DNA from: Heteroscillospira sp050252415
Lineage (GTDB): Bacteria; Bacillota; Clostridia; Oscillospirales; Oscillospiraceae
Reading direction: 5' to 3'
Assembly: GCA_050252415.1 (NCBI GenBank)
Contig: JBFWKZ010000001.1
Span: 1-57,179, forward strand
DNA: 57,179 nt
Position numbers and translations under genes: made by a program
In this document: piece by piece, positions 15,698 through 24,623 of the stretch
How the letters are laid out: each line of letters begins with the position of its first letter
Position numbering within the stretch: the first letter of the stretch is position 1
The notes under the pieces: model-generated
The model's input: only the letters and a program-made list of their open reading frames with translations
Told to the model about the DNA's origin: nothing
Database searches by the model: none

Positions 15698-16750
15698 GTG
15701 GAAAAAAAAGTTGGTCCTGCCCTGCCGGCTGAGGACCTGTCTGTGATATGCGCTCAGCTGGCACTTATGCAGGGGGCCGGAATAGGTGCGGAGGATGCCG
15801 TCTCCCTCATGCTTGAGGATGTACCGGCGAAGCATCAGGCAATGCTGAGCGAATTGAACGAAGCGCTGTCCCGTGGTGTTCCGCTCGACGCGGCAATGCG
15901 CGAATGCCGCGTCTTTCCGCCATATATGGTGCAAATGGTGTCTATCGGACTGCTCTCCGGAACCCTGGACCGCGTGCTGAAGTCGCTCTCGGTGTATTAC
16001 CGCAGAGAGGCGGATACCACAGCCGCGATACGCAGAACCGTTGTTTATCCCGCATTTATGGCGATCCTCATAACTGCGGTATTTCTTGTCCTTATTTCAC
16101 GCGTACTCCCTGTTTTCCAACAGGTGTTTTCTCAACTTGGCATCAGTCTCTCGCCGGCGGCGCAGACCATGCTGATGATCGGTTCGGCCAGCCGGCAGAT
16201 CGCCGCTGTTTTTTCCGCTCTTATGGTGCTAGCCGCATTGTTTTTGCTGTATATTCTGAAGACAAAGCGTGGCGCCGCTCTCGGCGCACGCCTTTCACGT
16301 AAGTTGTTTTCGTCGTTTGCTGCCTACAAGGCGGTGGACCGCGGGCATTTTGCAAATGCGATATCGCTCATGCTTTCAAGCGGATTCTCATTGGATGAAG
16401 CGATGGAGAAGAGTGAAGAACTCCTATCGGGCAGCGCGCTGTCATCTGCTGTGGCCAAATGCCGCAAGCTGATGGCCGAAGGTGTCAATTTTCCAAAAGC
16501 GGTCAAGGAGGTCGGCCTTTTTTCAGGGCTTGAGGCGGGGCTTGTATCGGCCGGATTCCGCGCAGGAAACACCGAAAAAGCGATGGATGAACTATCAAAC
16601 CGTGCCCAGAAGGAGTCGCAGGATCGCCTTGATTCCCTGCTTGGCCGGCTGGAGCTGACGCTGGTCATGGTCCTTTGCATCGCAGTTGGTTTTGTTCTGC
16701 TGTCGGTCATGCTGCCGCTTTTAGGCGTTATGACTGCAATAGGGGGATAG
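15698..16750 (+). CDS. pilC: Type IV pilus/type II secretion inner-membrane platform protein (PilC/GspF)
   Basis: A 350-residue polytopic platform protein. Two GspF repeats are visible, about 10-130 and 210-330. Each is a helical cytoplasmic domain (LALMQGAGIGAEDAV, then ISLMLSSGFSLDEAM) followed by hydrophobic segments near 125-145, 170-190 and 320-345. The GTG start follows AGGAGG by 7 bases. It heads a tight cluster with small pseudopilin-like genes and pilT, so it should anchor the pilus or pseudopilus assembly machine in the membrane. Confidence 0.9.
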   Translation: MEKKVGPALPAEDLSVICAQLALMQGAGIGAEDAVSLMLEDVPAKHQAMLSELNEALSRGVPLDAAMRECRVFPPYMVQMVSIGLLSGTLDRVLKSLSVYYRREADTTAAIRRTVVYPAFMAILITAVFLVLISRVLPVFQQVFSQLGISLSPAAQTMLMIGSASRQIAAVFSALMVLAALFLLYILKTKRGAALGARLSRKLFSSFAAYKAVDRGHFANAISLMLSSGFSLDEAMEKSEELLSGSALSSAVAKCRKLMAEGVNFPKAVKEVGLFSGLEAGLVSAGFRAGNTEKAMDELSNRAQKESQDRLDSLLGRLELTLVMVLCIAVGFVLLSVMLPLLGVMTAIGG

Positions 16751-16753
16751 CGT

Positions 16754-17059
16754 ATGCGTATTAAGACGGTTGCAAGCCTTCTCGCAGTGCTCATTATATT
16801 GCCGACACTGCTGTTTCTTGCCATTGATGCCCTTGGGGGACGCACCTCTCAGGAGGCGCTTGAAATGACGCGTGAGGGACTGGACAGAGCGGCCGTTCAG
16901 TGCTATGCCTTGGAGGGCTTTTATCCGCCAAGTCTCAGTTATCTTACCGAAAACTATGGCGTTACGGTAGACACTGACCGCTATTTCGTCGATTATCAAT
17001 ATGTTGGCTCCAACCTGATGCCGGACATCACCGTGCTGGATCTCAGTACGATGGGATAA
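16754..17059 (+). CDS. Small membrane-anchored pseudopilin-like protein
   Basis: A 101-residue protein with one N-terminal hydrophobic helix (about 6-26) and a short extracytoplasmic domain containing YPPSLSYL, which resembles the folded part of minor pilins. No clear prepilin peptidase site (G-F/M-x4-E) is visible. It starts 3 bases after the PilC/GspF gene. Assignment as a pilus-related component is by context. Confidence 0.65.
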   Translation: MRIKTVASLLAVLIILPTLLFLAIDALGGRTSQEALEMTREGLDRAAVQCYALEGFYPPSLSYLTENYGVTVDTDRYFVDYQYVGSNLMPDITVLDLSTMG

Positions 17060-17071
17060 GGAGCACATGAT

Positions 17072-17539
17072 ATGAGTGAAAATCCAAGCGTTTTTCGCCG
17101 TATGCTTGTTCCGATACTGTGCGCGGTGTTTTTTTTCTTTGCAATGGCGCTGGCCATTATGAGCAGCAGTATTTACGAAAGAACGGCGAAAGAATCGGAT
17201 ACCAATTATGATCATCGGACAGCTCTGTCCTATCTGGCAAATCAAATCCGGCGGGGTGACCGCGCCGACGCGATAACCATCGGCGGCTTCGACGGCTGTG
17301 AGGCCATTGCCATAAGTGATGATGACGGCTATATCACCTATATCTATTGTCTGGACGGACAGCTCTGCGAGCTTTTTACCGAATCCGGAAGCGGGCTTTT
17401 GCCATCGGACGGAACAAAGCTGCTGCCGCTTGACAGTCTTAAAATCACACTAGAAACCGGCAATATCACCCTGAATGCCGATGGGAATACACTTACGCTT
17501 CACCCCGAATGCGGAGTATTGGAGGTGCCGGAGCTTTGA
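17072..17539 (+). CDS. Pseudopilin-like protein (DUF4860-like)
   Basis: A 155-residue protein with one N-terminal membrane helix (about 10-32). A beta-rich domain follows, with SYLANQIRRGD and repeated short strands (IAISDDDGYITYIYCLDGQLC). The architecture and setting match DUF4860-type proteins of clostridial pilus clusters; that family name is from memory. Its stop overlaps the next start (TTGA). Confidence 0.65.
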   Translation: MSENPSVFRRMLVPILCAVFFFFAMALAIMSSSIYERTAKESDTNYDHRTALSYLANQIRRGDRADAITIGGFDGCEAIAISDDDGYITYIYCLDGQLCELFTESGSGLLPSDGTKLLPLDSLKITLETGNITLNADGNTLTLHPECGVLEVPEL

Positions 17540-17886
17540 AGAGTGAAATAAGCCGGAGCACCCTGTTTTTGACGGAACTTATCTTCAATTTGCTTATATT
17601 TGTCGTGTGTGCGGCTGTCTGCACGGGCCTTCTGGTACGTGCAAATGGCTTAATGACAAAAAGTACTCAACTCACCGAGGCGGTTTATATCGCACAGACA
17701 CTGGCGGAGAGTGACGTGGCAGACGGGGAATATCACTTCAATGCCGACGGTACGCAGACTGACGGTAACAGCGAGTACACGGCGGTGTGCACACCGGATG
17801 GCGATACCGTCATCATAGCGGTGTTTGCCGGAGGCGATGAGCCGGTGTATACGCTGCGGGCGGCGAACCCGGAGGTGGGAGAATGA
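17536..17886 (+). CDS. Pilus-cluster membrane protein, pseudopilin-like
   Basis: About 116 residues from the TTG at 17536, which overlaps the preceding stop; an in-frame ATG at 17509 is an alternative start. One hydrophobic helix near the N-terminus (LIFNLLIFVVCAAVCTGLLV) is followed by a small beta domain (GEYHFNADGT, TAVCTPDGDTVIIAVF). It probably belongs to the same assembly as its neighbours. No peptidase site is evident and no specific family is recognised. Confidence 0.6.
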   Translation: MKSEISRSTLFLTELIFNLLIFVVCAAVCTGLLVRANGLMTKSTQLTEAVYIAQTLAESDVADGEYHFNADGTQTDGNSEYTAVCTPDGDTVIIAVFAGGDEPVYTLRAANPEVGE

Positions 17887-18263
17887 GAAGGAATACGGCC
17901 GGCGCCCTTGGTATCGGCGTCATAACAATATTCACCGTACTCATCGTGCTGAGCCTGTCTGTGTTCGCTATGCTGACGCTGTCGTCGGCAAGAGCTGATC
18001 TGCATCTCTCGGAGATAAATGCCGACACCGTCTCATCCTATTATGCTGCCGACATTGAGGCGCACAGGCTCTATAATGATTTTGTCTCAAGTGATGAAGA
18101 AGAGCTGGAGGAGGATGTCTTTATGAACGAGACGCAATCTCTTCATCTGCACTTTAAGCGCGATGGTGATAAAGCCATGATATTGGCGTGGAGCACGGTT
18201 TCCGGCTGTGAAGCAGAGATAGATGACGGGCTTAATCTCTGGGATGGCGTTTTAGCCGGGTAA
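17883..18263 (+). CDS. Pilus-cluster membrane protein (PilX-like)
   Basis: A 126-residue protein with an N-terminal helix (GIGVITIFTVLIVLSLSVFA) and then a segment (SEINADTVSSYYAADIEAHR) reminiscent of PilX/GspK-type minor pilins. These often show SxxxYxAxxA after the membrane helix. It overlaps the previous gene by 4 bases (ATGA). The function is inferred from cluster position. Confidence 0.6.
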   Translation: MRRNTAGALGIGVITIFTVLIVLSLSVFAMLTLSSARADLHLSEINADTVSSYYAADIEAHRLYNDFVSSDEEELEEDVFMNETQSLHLHFKRDGDKAMILAWSTVSGCEAEIDDGLNLWDGVLAG

Positions 18264-18276
18264 AGGAGAAGTGATC

Positions 18277-19338
18277 ATGCTTGACAAAATACTGGCCAAG
18301 GCGGTTGAGATCGATGCCTCGGATATTTTGATTATTGCGGGTTTGCCCGTATCCTATAAAATTAATGGACAGATATCCAGGGAAAATTCACCTCGGCTGC
18401 TGCCTGAGGATACCCGTATGATCGTGGAGGAGATCTATGCCAAAGCCGGCGGCCGAAATATGGATAAGCTGACGGTGACCGGAGACGATGATTTTTCCTT
18501 CTCGGTACCGGGACTATCGCGTTTTCGGGTAAATGCGCTTAAGCAGCGCGGTTCACTTGGCGTTATCATCCGCGTGGTTACCTTCCATCTTCCGGACCGG
18601 CACAAGCTGGGAATACCGGATATCGTTATGGAATTTGCCTCCTATACCAAAGGAATGGTTCTCATCACCGGCACCGCCGGCAGCGGCAAGACGACGACGC
18701 TGGCCTGTATTATTAATGAGATTAATATGACCCGCAATACCCATATCATAACGATAGAGGATCCCATAGAGTTTTTGCACCAGCATCAGCACAGCGTTGT
18801 CACTCAGCGCGAGATATCGACCGACACCGTGAGTTATGATGTTGCTCTCCGCGCGGCATTGCGCGAGTCACCGGATATCATACTGCTTGGCGAGATGCGC
18901 GATCCGGAAACGATACGCGCAGCCGTGACAGCGGCTGAGACAGGGCACCTTGTCATCTCCACGCTTCATACGATGGGAGCGGCCAACACGGTTGACCGAA
19001 TTATCGACGCATTTCCGCCGGAACAGCAATATCAGATACGCACACAGCTTTCGCAGGTGCTTGAGGGCGTGGTTTCCCAACAGCTGATTACCGCAACCGA
19101 CGGCAGCCTTGTTCCGGCATTTGAGGTCATGCTGGCCAACAGTGCGGTGCGCAATATGATCAGGGAGGCAAAATCTTACCAGCTGGACAGCACAATTTCC
19201 TCGTCCGGTGGGGGCATGATCAGCATGGATCAAAGTCTGCTCCAGCTTGTCAAATCCGGACGTGTGAGTGAGCGTCAAGCGCTGCTAAAGGCCGTAAACC
19301 CTGAGTGGCTTCATAAGCGGCTTGATGCCCTGAGATAA
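18277..19338 (+). CDS. pilT: PilT-type pilus ATPase
   Basis: A 353-residue hexameric secretion ATPase of the PilT branch. It has an N-terminal domain (about 1-100), Walker A GTAGSGKTTT near 130, an Asp box (ITIEDPIEFLH), Walker B PDIILLGEMRDPET, and a His box (GHLVISTLHTMGA). The PilT-diagnostic motif appears as SAVRNMIREAK near 290; the standard form is AIRNLIRE. The ATG at 18277 is chosen over GTG at 18271 because GGAG lies 8 bases upstream of the ATG. No PilB-type extension ATPase is present in the cluster. Confidence 0.9.
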   Translation: MLDKILAKAVEIDASDILIIAGLPVSYKINGQISRENSPRLLPEDTRMIVEEIYAKAGGRNMDKLTVTGDDDFSFSVPGLSRFRVNALKQRGSLGVIIRVVTFHLPDRHKLGIPDIVMEFASYTKGMVLITGTAGSGKTTTLACIINEINMTRNTHIITIEDPIEFLHQHQHSVVTQREISTDTVSYDVALRAALRESPDIILLGEMRDPETIRAAVTAAETGHLVISTLHTMGAANTVDRIIDAFPPEQQYQIRTQLSQVLEGVVSQQLITATDGSLVPAFEVMLANSAVRNMIREAKSYQLDSTISSSGGGMISMDQSLLQLVKSGRVSERQALLKAVNPEWLHKRLDALR

Positions 19339-19360
19339 ACTATTCGAGAGGAGAAAAGGT

Positions 19361-19795
19361 ATGAGTACATTTCATCGTGGTAACGCCCGTCTCCGCATTT
19401 GCGTCGACTCATCCGATGGTGGACACATCTCCGGCACGGTTTTCAGTCAGCGGCTGATAAAACCTATGGCGTTTTGTGACCTCGGCAGCCTGATTTTAAG
19501 TGTGGACGACGTGCTTGAGGCACAGAAATTTCCGCAGGCGTTCCAGCGGTCCCGCAGTTTTACGAAAGAGCAAAGAGAATGCCCGATTGCGGCCGATTCC
19601 CCGGAAGACGGAATTGCTGCAGAGCGTGTTGAAGCGGCGCATGGAAAGCTCTTGACCTTTGATATTCTGGTCATCTCCCGACGGAGCTCGTCCTGGCAGG
19701 GATTTATCGATTGGGTAGACGAAAACCGGCGTGAGGAATTTTTCAGCGCACTGGAGATTATCAGACTGGTGGATGCACATCTTTTTGATCGATAA
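19361..19795 (+). CDS. Conserved hypothetical protein after pilT
   Basis: A 144-residue soluble protein with a strong ribosome site (GAGAGGAG). The N-terminal half is beta-rich (ARLRICVDSSDGGHISGTVF) and the C-terminal part contains WQGFIDWVDENRREEFFSALEIIRLVD. I do not recognise a named family with confidence. It is the last gene before a strong terminator and is probably co-transcribed with the pilus cluster. Confidence 0.65.
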   Translation: MSTFHRGNARLRICVDSSDGGHISGTVFSQRLIKPMAFCDLGSLILSVDDVLEAQKFPQAFQRSRSFTKEQRECPIAADSPEDGIAAERVEAAHGKLLTFDILVISRRSSSWQGFIDWVDENRREEFFSALEIIRLVDAHLFDR

Positions 19796-19824
19796 ACTTA
19801 TGCGTTATTTATTATCATTAAGCC

Positions 19825-19866
19825 ATGATCCCCAAATGCCGGACGGCATTTGGGGATCATTTTATA
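19825..19866 (+). terminator. Intrinsic terminator of the pilus cluster
   Basis: A perfect 16-bp stem (ATGATCCCCAAATGCC and its complement) with a GGAC loop (19825-19860) is followed by TTTATATA. It is a long, stable hairpin 30 bases after the last gene of the cluster. Confidence 0.88.
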
Positions 19867-19962
19867 TATGCCGAAGACGTATTGGAGATATTTTGGCCCC
19901 GATGCTTTTCTGCAGAGACGGGCAAATACGGCAAAGTCCGGTGCTGCTGGCACAATAAAGAG

Positions 19963-19997
19963 AAAAAGGTCCCGACCATAATTGGACGGGACCTTTT
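19963..19997 (-). terminator. Intrinsic terminator of ppdK
   Basis: GGTCCCG (19968-19974) pairs with CGGGACC (19987-19993). On the minus strand the stem is followed by a run of T (AAAAA on plus). It lies about 30 bases past the ppdK stop. Confidence 0.8.
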
Positions 19998-20028
19998 CCT
20001 GATAGGAGTAAAAAGTGTGTTGTATAAT

Positions 20029-22653
20029 TTATTTGCCGTACTTGATTGCAGCGTGAGCGGCAGCAAGTCTGGCAATGGGAAGGCGGAAAGGTGAGCAGGA
20101 GACATAGTTCAGACCGATCTTATGGCAGAACTCCACGGAAGCGGGGTCGCCGCCATGCTCGCCGCAGACACCCATCTTGATGTCGGGGCGTGTTTTACGG
20201 CCAAGCTCAGCCGCAATACCGATGAGCTTGCCGACGCCGATTTGATCGAGCTTTTCAAACGGATCGTTCTCAAAGATCTGGCGGTCATAGTAAGCGGGGA
20301 GCAGACGCATGGTGTCGTCACGGCTGAAACCGTAGGTCATCTGGGTCAGATCGTTGGTACCAAAGCTGAAGAATTCGGCTTCCTTGGCGATCTCATCAGC
20401 GGTGAGAGCGGCGCGGGGAATCTCAATCATGGTACCGATATGGTACTGAAGCTCTACGCCGGAATCGGCGATAATCTTGTCTGCCGTGGTTTTGACGACG
20501 CCTTTAACAAACTTGAATTCCTTGGCATCGCAGGTGAGGGGAATCATGATCTCGGGAATGATATTGACACCGGTCTCCTCCTTGACGTTCAGAGCGGCCT
20601 CGACAATGGCGCGGGCCTGCATCTCGGCAATCTCCGGATAGGTGACGGCAAGACGGCAGCCGCGGTGGCCCATCATCGGATTAACTTCGTGGAGACTCTT
20701 GACAACCTTCTTTAAGTGTTTAAAGGTGACGCCCATAGTCTCGGCCAGTTCGGCGATATCGTCGTCGGCTGTAGGCAGGAACTCGTGGAGAGGGGGATCG
20801 AGAAGACGAATGGTTACAGGGCGCTCGCCCATGACTTTGAAGATACCCTCAAAGTCGCTGCGCTGCATGGGAAGCAGCTTATCAAGAGCAACGCGGCGCT
20901 GCTCCTCGGTCTCGGAGATGATCATCTCGCGAACAGCGGGGATACGATCGGCGTTGAAGAACATATGCTCGGTACGGGTAAGGCCAATACCCTCGGCGCC
21001 GAATTTAACAGCGGCAGCTGCGTCGGCCGGGGTGTCGGCATTTGTGCGGACCTTCAGCTTGCGGATAGAATCGGCCCAACCCATGATCGTGGCAAAGTCG
21101 CCGGAGACGGTCGCGTCAACGGTGGGGATACTGCCAATATAGACATTACCTGTCGTTCCATCGAGAGACATAAACTCGCCCTCGCTGATGCGCTGTCCCT
21201 CAACAGTGAGGTATTTCTTCTCCTCATTGATGCGGATGGCGGAGCATCCTGCAACACAGCAGGTTCCCATACCGCGGGCAACAACAGCAGCGTGGGAGGT
21301 ACGTCCGCCGGTGGCGGTCAGAATGCCCTGGGCGGCAGCCATGCCTTCGATGTCCTCAGGGCTTGTCTCACTGCGGACAAGGAGGACGGGGCCGTTTTTC
21401 GCAGCTTCCTTTGTGTCTTCGGCGGTGAAGTATATCGCGCCGCAGGCGGCTCCGGGTGAAGCGGCAAGACCGGTGGCAACAGGCTTTGCAGCCTTAAGTG
21501 CGTTTTTCTCAAATTGAGGATGGAGGAGGCTGTCGAGCTGCTTCGGCTCGATCTTCAGCAGAGCCTCTTCCTTAGTGACCATACCCTCGGCCACAAGGTC
21601 GACGGCAATCTTAAGAGCGGCGGGTGCGGTGCGCTTACCGTTACGCGTTTGAAGCATGTAGAGCTTGCCGCGCTCAATGGTAAACTCCATATCCTGCATA
21701 TCGCGGTAATGGTTCTCAAGCTTGGTCGCGATGGCAACGAACTCGTCGTAGACGGCGCGGTTCGTATCCTTGAGCTGATCGATGGTCTGGGGGGTACGGA
21801 TACCGGCAACGACATCCTCGCCCTGTGCATTCATAAGGAATTCGCCGTAGAGCTTCTTCTCACCGGTTGCGGGATCGCGGGTGAAAGCGACACCGGTACC
21901 GGAATCGTCGCCCATATTGCCGAACGCCATCATCTGGACGTTAACGGCAGTACCCCACCAGCTGGGGATGTCGTTCATGCGGCGGTAAACAATTGCGCGG
22001 GGATTGTTCCAGCTGCGGAAAACAGCGGTGATGGCGGCCATCATCTGGATCTTGGGGTCGGTGGGGAATTCGGTTCCCATCTTTTCAAGGTAGAAAGCCT
22101 TAAATTTTCCGACAAGCTCCTTCATGTCTTCAGTGGTGAGCTGGGCATCATACTGAACGCCGCGGCGCTCTTTAACCTCATCGATAAAGCCTTCAAAGCT
22201 GCTCTTTGGGAGCTCCATGACGACATCGGAAAACATCTGAATGAAACGGCGGTAGCTGTCATATACGAAACGGGGGTTGCCGGTCAGTTCACACATGCCC
22301 TCGGCAACTTCGTCGTTCAGGCCAAGGTTTAAGATGGTGTCCATCATGCCGGGCATAGATGCGCGCGCACCGGAACGTACGGAGACGAGAAGCGGATTTT
22401 TCTTATCACCAAACTTTTTGCCACAGATTTTCTCCATCTTGGCGAGATATGCAAAGATCTCTTCCTCAATTTCGGGAGCGATGGTCTTGCTGTCCTCATA
22501 GTAGCGGGTACAAGCCTCAGTGCTGACGGTGAAGCCTTGGGGTACGGGCATGCCAAGATTGGTCATCTCGGCAAGGTTTGCGCCCTTGCCTCCCAACAGT
22601 TCACGCTGGCTTCCATTTCCCTCTGAGAACAGGTACACATACTTTTTACTCAT
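20029..22653 (-). CDS. ppdK: Pyruvate, phosphate dikinase
   Basis: Cytosolic enzyme interconverting pyruvate + ATP + Pi and phosphoenolpyruvate + AMP + PPi, central to PPi-linked glycolysis or gluconeogenesis in anaerobes. The 874 residues match the family length. The N-terminal nucleotide-binding domain opens with LLGGKGANLAEMT. The phosphohistidine domain has the catalytic His near 454 in GGRTSHAAVVARGMG. The C-terminal TIM barrel has GTNDLTQMT and the catalytic Cys near 830 in GVCGEHGGDP. The start is supported by GGAAAGGAAG. The gene is monocistronic, between its own promoter (22800-22828) and terminator. Confidence 0.97.
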   Translation of the reverse strand: MSKKYVYLFSEGNGSQRELLGGKGANLAEMTNLGMPVPQGFTVSTEACTRYYEDSKTIAPEIEEEIFAYLAKMEKICGKKFGDKKNPLLVSVRSGARASMPGMMDTILNLGLNDEVAEGMCELTGNPRFVYDSYRRFIQMFSDVVMELPKSSFEGFIDEVKERRGVQYDAQLTTEDMKELVGKFKAFYLEKMGTEFPTDPKIQMMAAITAVFRSWNNPRAIVYRRMNDIPSWWGTAVNVQMMAFGNMGDDSGTGVAFTRDPATGEKKLYGEFLMNAQGEDVVAGIRTPQTIDQLKDTNRAVYDEFVAIATKLENHYRDMQDMEFTIERGKLYMLQTRNGKRTAPAALKIAVDLVAEGMVTKEEALLKIEPKQLDSLLHPQFEKNALKAAKPVATGLAASPGAACGAIYFTAEDTKEAAKNGPVLLVRSETSPEDIEGMAAAQGILTATGGRTSHAAVVARGMGTCCVAGCSAIRINEEKKYLTVEGQRISEGEFMSLDGTTGNVYIGSIPTVDATVSGDFATIMGWADSIRKLKVRTNADTPADAAAAVKFGAEGIGLTRTEHMFFNADRIPAVREMIISETEEQRRVALDKLLPMQRSDFEGIFKVMGERPVTIRLLDPPLHEFLPTADDDIAELAETMGVTFKHLKKVVKSLHEVNPMMGHRGCRLAVTYPEIAEMQARAIVEAALNVKEETGVNIIPEIMIPLTCDAKEFKFVKGVVKTTADKIIADSGVELQYHIGTMIEIPRAALTADEIAKEAEFFSFGTNDLTQMTYGFSRDDTMRLLPAYYDRQIFENDPFEKLDQIGVGKLIGIAAELGRKTRPDIKMGVCGEHGGDPASVEFCHKIGLNYVSCSPFRLPIARLAAAHAAIKYGK

Positions 22654-22799
22654 TTACTTCTTCCTTTCCTGACCCATTTCGGTCAACTCTATAATGTATT
22701 TTTATCGAAGCGTTTATAGTTAGGCTGCGATATAAAAGCATATAGTCAGGGTTTTAACATACTTGCTACAAACGTCGGGTACGTTTCTCACCAGACGAA

Positions 22800-22828
22800 A
22801 TTATAGCATAAAAATTGTGTAATTTCAA
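22800..22828 (-). promoter_or_regulatory. Promoter of ppdK
   Basis: On the minus strand TTGAAA (22828-22823), a 17-base spacer and a perfect TATAAT (22805-22800) give a near-consensus promoter. It implies an untranslated leader of roughly 140 bases before the ppdK start, in which I see no recognised riboswitch. The remainder of 22829-23200 is AT-rich and I find nothing supportable in it. Confidence 0.7.
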
Positions 22829-23199
22829 TACATTGCATTGAGTTTAATATAAAAATTTTACAAAAAAATTTAAATTCATTTGTTAAGAAAATAGCAATTT
22901 TTTCAAGACGATTCCTTAAGTTTTTATATGCCGTCGCCATGGTGCTATAAAGAAATCTGATGGCCATTCAGACAAATATACGTCTGGCTTTGTTGATAAA
23001 CGATAAAAGCATCAATGGCCTGAAATAGCGGTTGTGCAATATGACGGCCATCGGAAAATGATGGAAAATCAGGTTATAACCGCAATAGAATGTGTAAAGT
23101 AACGGCATTTGCAGGATTAGATAAACAAAACTTGCAAAAATAAACCGCCATGCGGTATTGTAGCCGTTTTATCGGCATTTCAGCCCTCAATGACCAAGA

Positions 23200-23243
23200 A
23201 AAAAACAAAAAGCTTCTGCGGAAAATGTTTCACAGAAGCTTTT
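23200..23243 (-). terminator. Terminator of the nifS-nifU-holB-ricT group
   Basis: An 11-bp perfect stem AAAAGCTTCTG / CAGAAGCTTTT (23208-23243) is followed on the minus strand by a T-rich run (plus strand shows AAAAAAACAAAA). It lies about 110 bases beyond the ricT stop. Confidence 0.82.
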
Positions 23244-23356
23244 ATAAATGACATAATCAGATAAATATTGTATTAACTTTTTTAAATGAATCGCGCTGCC
23301 CACAGCCGATCTGCCGTTATTTCTGATAGATATGGGAAAGTAAAGGCGTGTCGCGG

Positions 23357-24613
23357 TTATTCGCTCTTTGTGTTATCGGGAGACTTTGGCTTGCGGTGGT
23401 AATAGCGGCGGCGGCCGTCGTTTTTGTTAGATTGTGCGGCACCGTCTGCATCGGGTTTCGGCTGAGGCTTCTTTTCCTGCTGCGGCTTTTTCTGCTGGTG
23501 CGGGCGTACAGATTTTTTTTCCTGCGGCAGCTTTGCAGAGGAAACTTCCTGTTCATGTTTATCGGATGCGGCGCTTTTTGGCCTCCGGGGACGGGGCCTG
23601 CGCCGTGATCGTCGGGATTTTCCCTCATCCCCTTCACTGCTGCCGTCCGTCATCTTCTTTTCGGGTTCGTCAAGCGGAGCTACAGCCGGTTCAGCCTGGG
23701 AAGAGGAGGACGCCGGGACATCGGGCTCCGATTTTTCGGCCTTGGTTTCTTCTTCGGATGGGAGTGTCAGTACCGACGGCAAAGGCTCGCCGGGCTTTGG
23801 TCTGCCTCCGGGGACGGTTGCGACTTCACCGACTTCAAACGTTTTGATGGCCTGATCGGCGCCGTCAAGACGAACCTTTATTTTTTGCCGCAGGAGGTTT
23901 ATCTGAGTAACATTGCCGTATCCTGCCGGGGTCTGAACAAAAGCACCGTTTTTCGGCATATTTTTGACCAACTCTTCATAGGCTTCCTGCTCATAGCGCA
24001 GACAGCACATCAGTCTGCCGCAGCTTCCCGAGATTTTTGTCGGGTTCAAAGACATAGACTGGGTTTTTGCCATCTTAGTGGATACGGGAAGAAAATCATC
24101 AAGGAACTGGCTGCAGCAGAACGGCCTGCCGCATATGCCAAGGCCGCCGATCATTTTGGCCTCATCGCGCACGCCTATCTGGCGGAGCTCGATGCGGGTG
24201 CGGAAAACACCGGCGAGATCTTTGACCAGTTCGCGGAAATCCACTCTCCCCTCGGAGGCAAAGAAAAATATAATTTTATTACCCTCAAAATTGCACTCGA
24301 CATCCACCAGCTTCATGTCCAGGCCGTGGGCGGCAATTTTTTTCTGGCATATTTCAAAGGCGTCCTTCTCCCGGGACTTGTTGACCCGTGCAACACGCAG
24401 ATCATCCTCCGTCGCAACCCTGACAACCGGACGCAAAGGCTGTATTATGCGCTCGTCCGTAACCCAATGATTGCTGTAGACGCAGTCGGCAAGCTCGAGC
24501 CCTTTTGAGGTTTCGACAACGACCGGGGCATTTTCGGGGATATCGAGTCCGTTCGGGGAGAAGAAATAAAGTTTGCCTCTGTTTTTGAATCGTACGCTTA
24601 CTACTTCAGTCAA
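23357..24613 (-). CDS. ricT: RicT/YaaT-like PSP1-domain protein with disordered tail
   Basis: A 418-residue protein with a PSP1 domain (about 1-250). It has the cysteine-rich signature GGLGICGRPFCCSQFL and SGSCGRLMCCLRYE, which in Bacillus RicT takes part in Fe-S cluster binding within the RicAFT complex that promotes RNase Y activity. The last ~150 residues are low-complexity, first acidic and then very basic (RRSRRRPRPRRPK), and probably disordered or RNA-contacting. A TTG at 24613 is chosen: GAGG lies upstream and the product then begins MTEVVSVRFKNRGKLYF, as in relatives. It starts 10 bases after holB, a conserved adjacency in Firmicutes. Confidence 0.88.
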   Translation of the reverse strand: MTEVVSVRFKNRGKLYFFSPNGLDIPENAPVVVETSKGLELADCVYSNHWVTDERIIQPLRPVVRVATEDDLRVARVNKSREKDAFEICQKKIAAHGLDMKLVDVECNFEGNKIIFFFASEGRVDFRELVKDLAGVFRTRIELRQIGVRDEAKMIGGLGICGRPFCCSQFLDDFLPVSTKMAKTQSMSLNPTKISGSCGRLMCCLRYEQEAYEELVKNMPKNGAFVQTPAGYGNVTQINLLRQKIKVRLDGADQAIKTFEVGEVATVPGGRPKPGEPLPSVLTLPSEEETKAEKSEPDVPASSSSQAEPAVAPLDEPEKKMTDGSSEGDEGKSRRSRRRPRPRRPKSAASDKHEQEVSSAKLPQEKKSVRPHQQKKPQQEKKPQPKPDADGAAQSNKNDGRRRYYHRKPKSPDNTKSE

Positions 24614-24623
24614 AACTTTTTCC

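Noticed and set aside
21514..22332. A 272-codon plus-strand frame inside ppdK.
   Set aside because: It is fully antisense to the conserved nucleotide-binding domain of PPDK and has no start signals.
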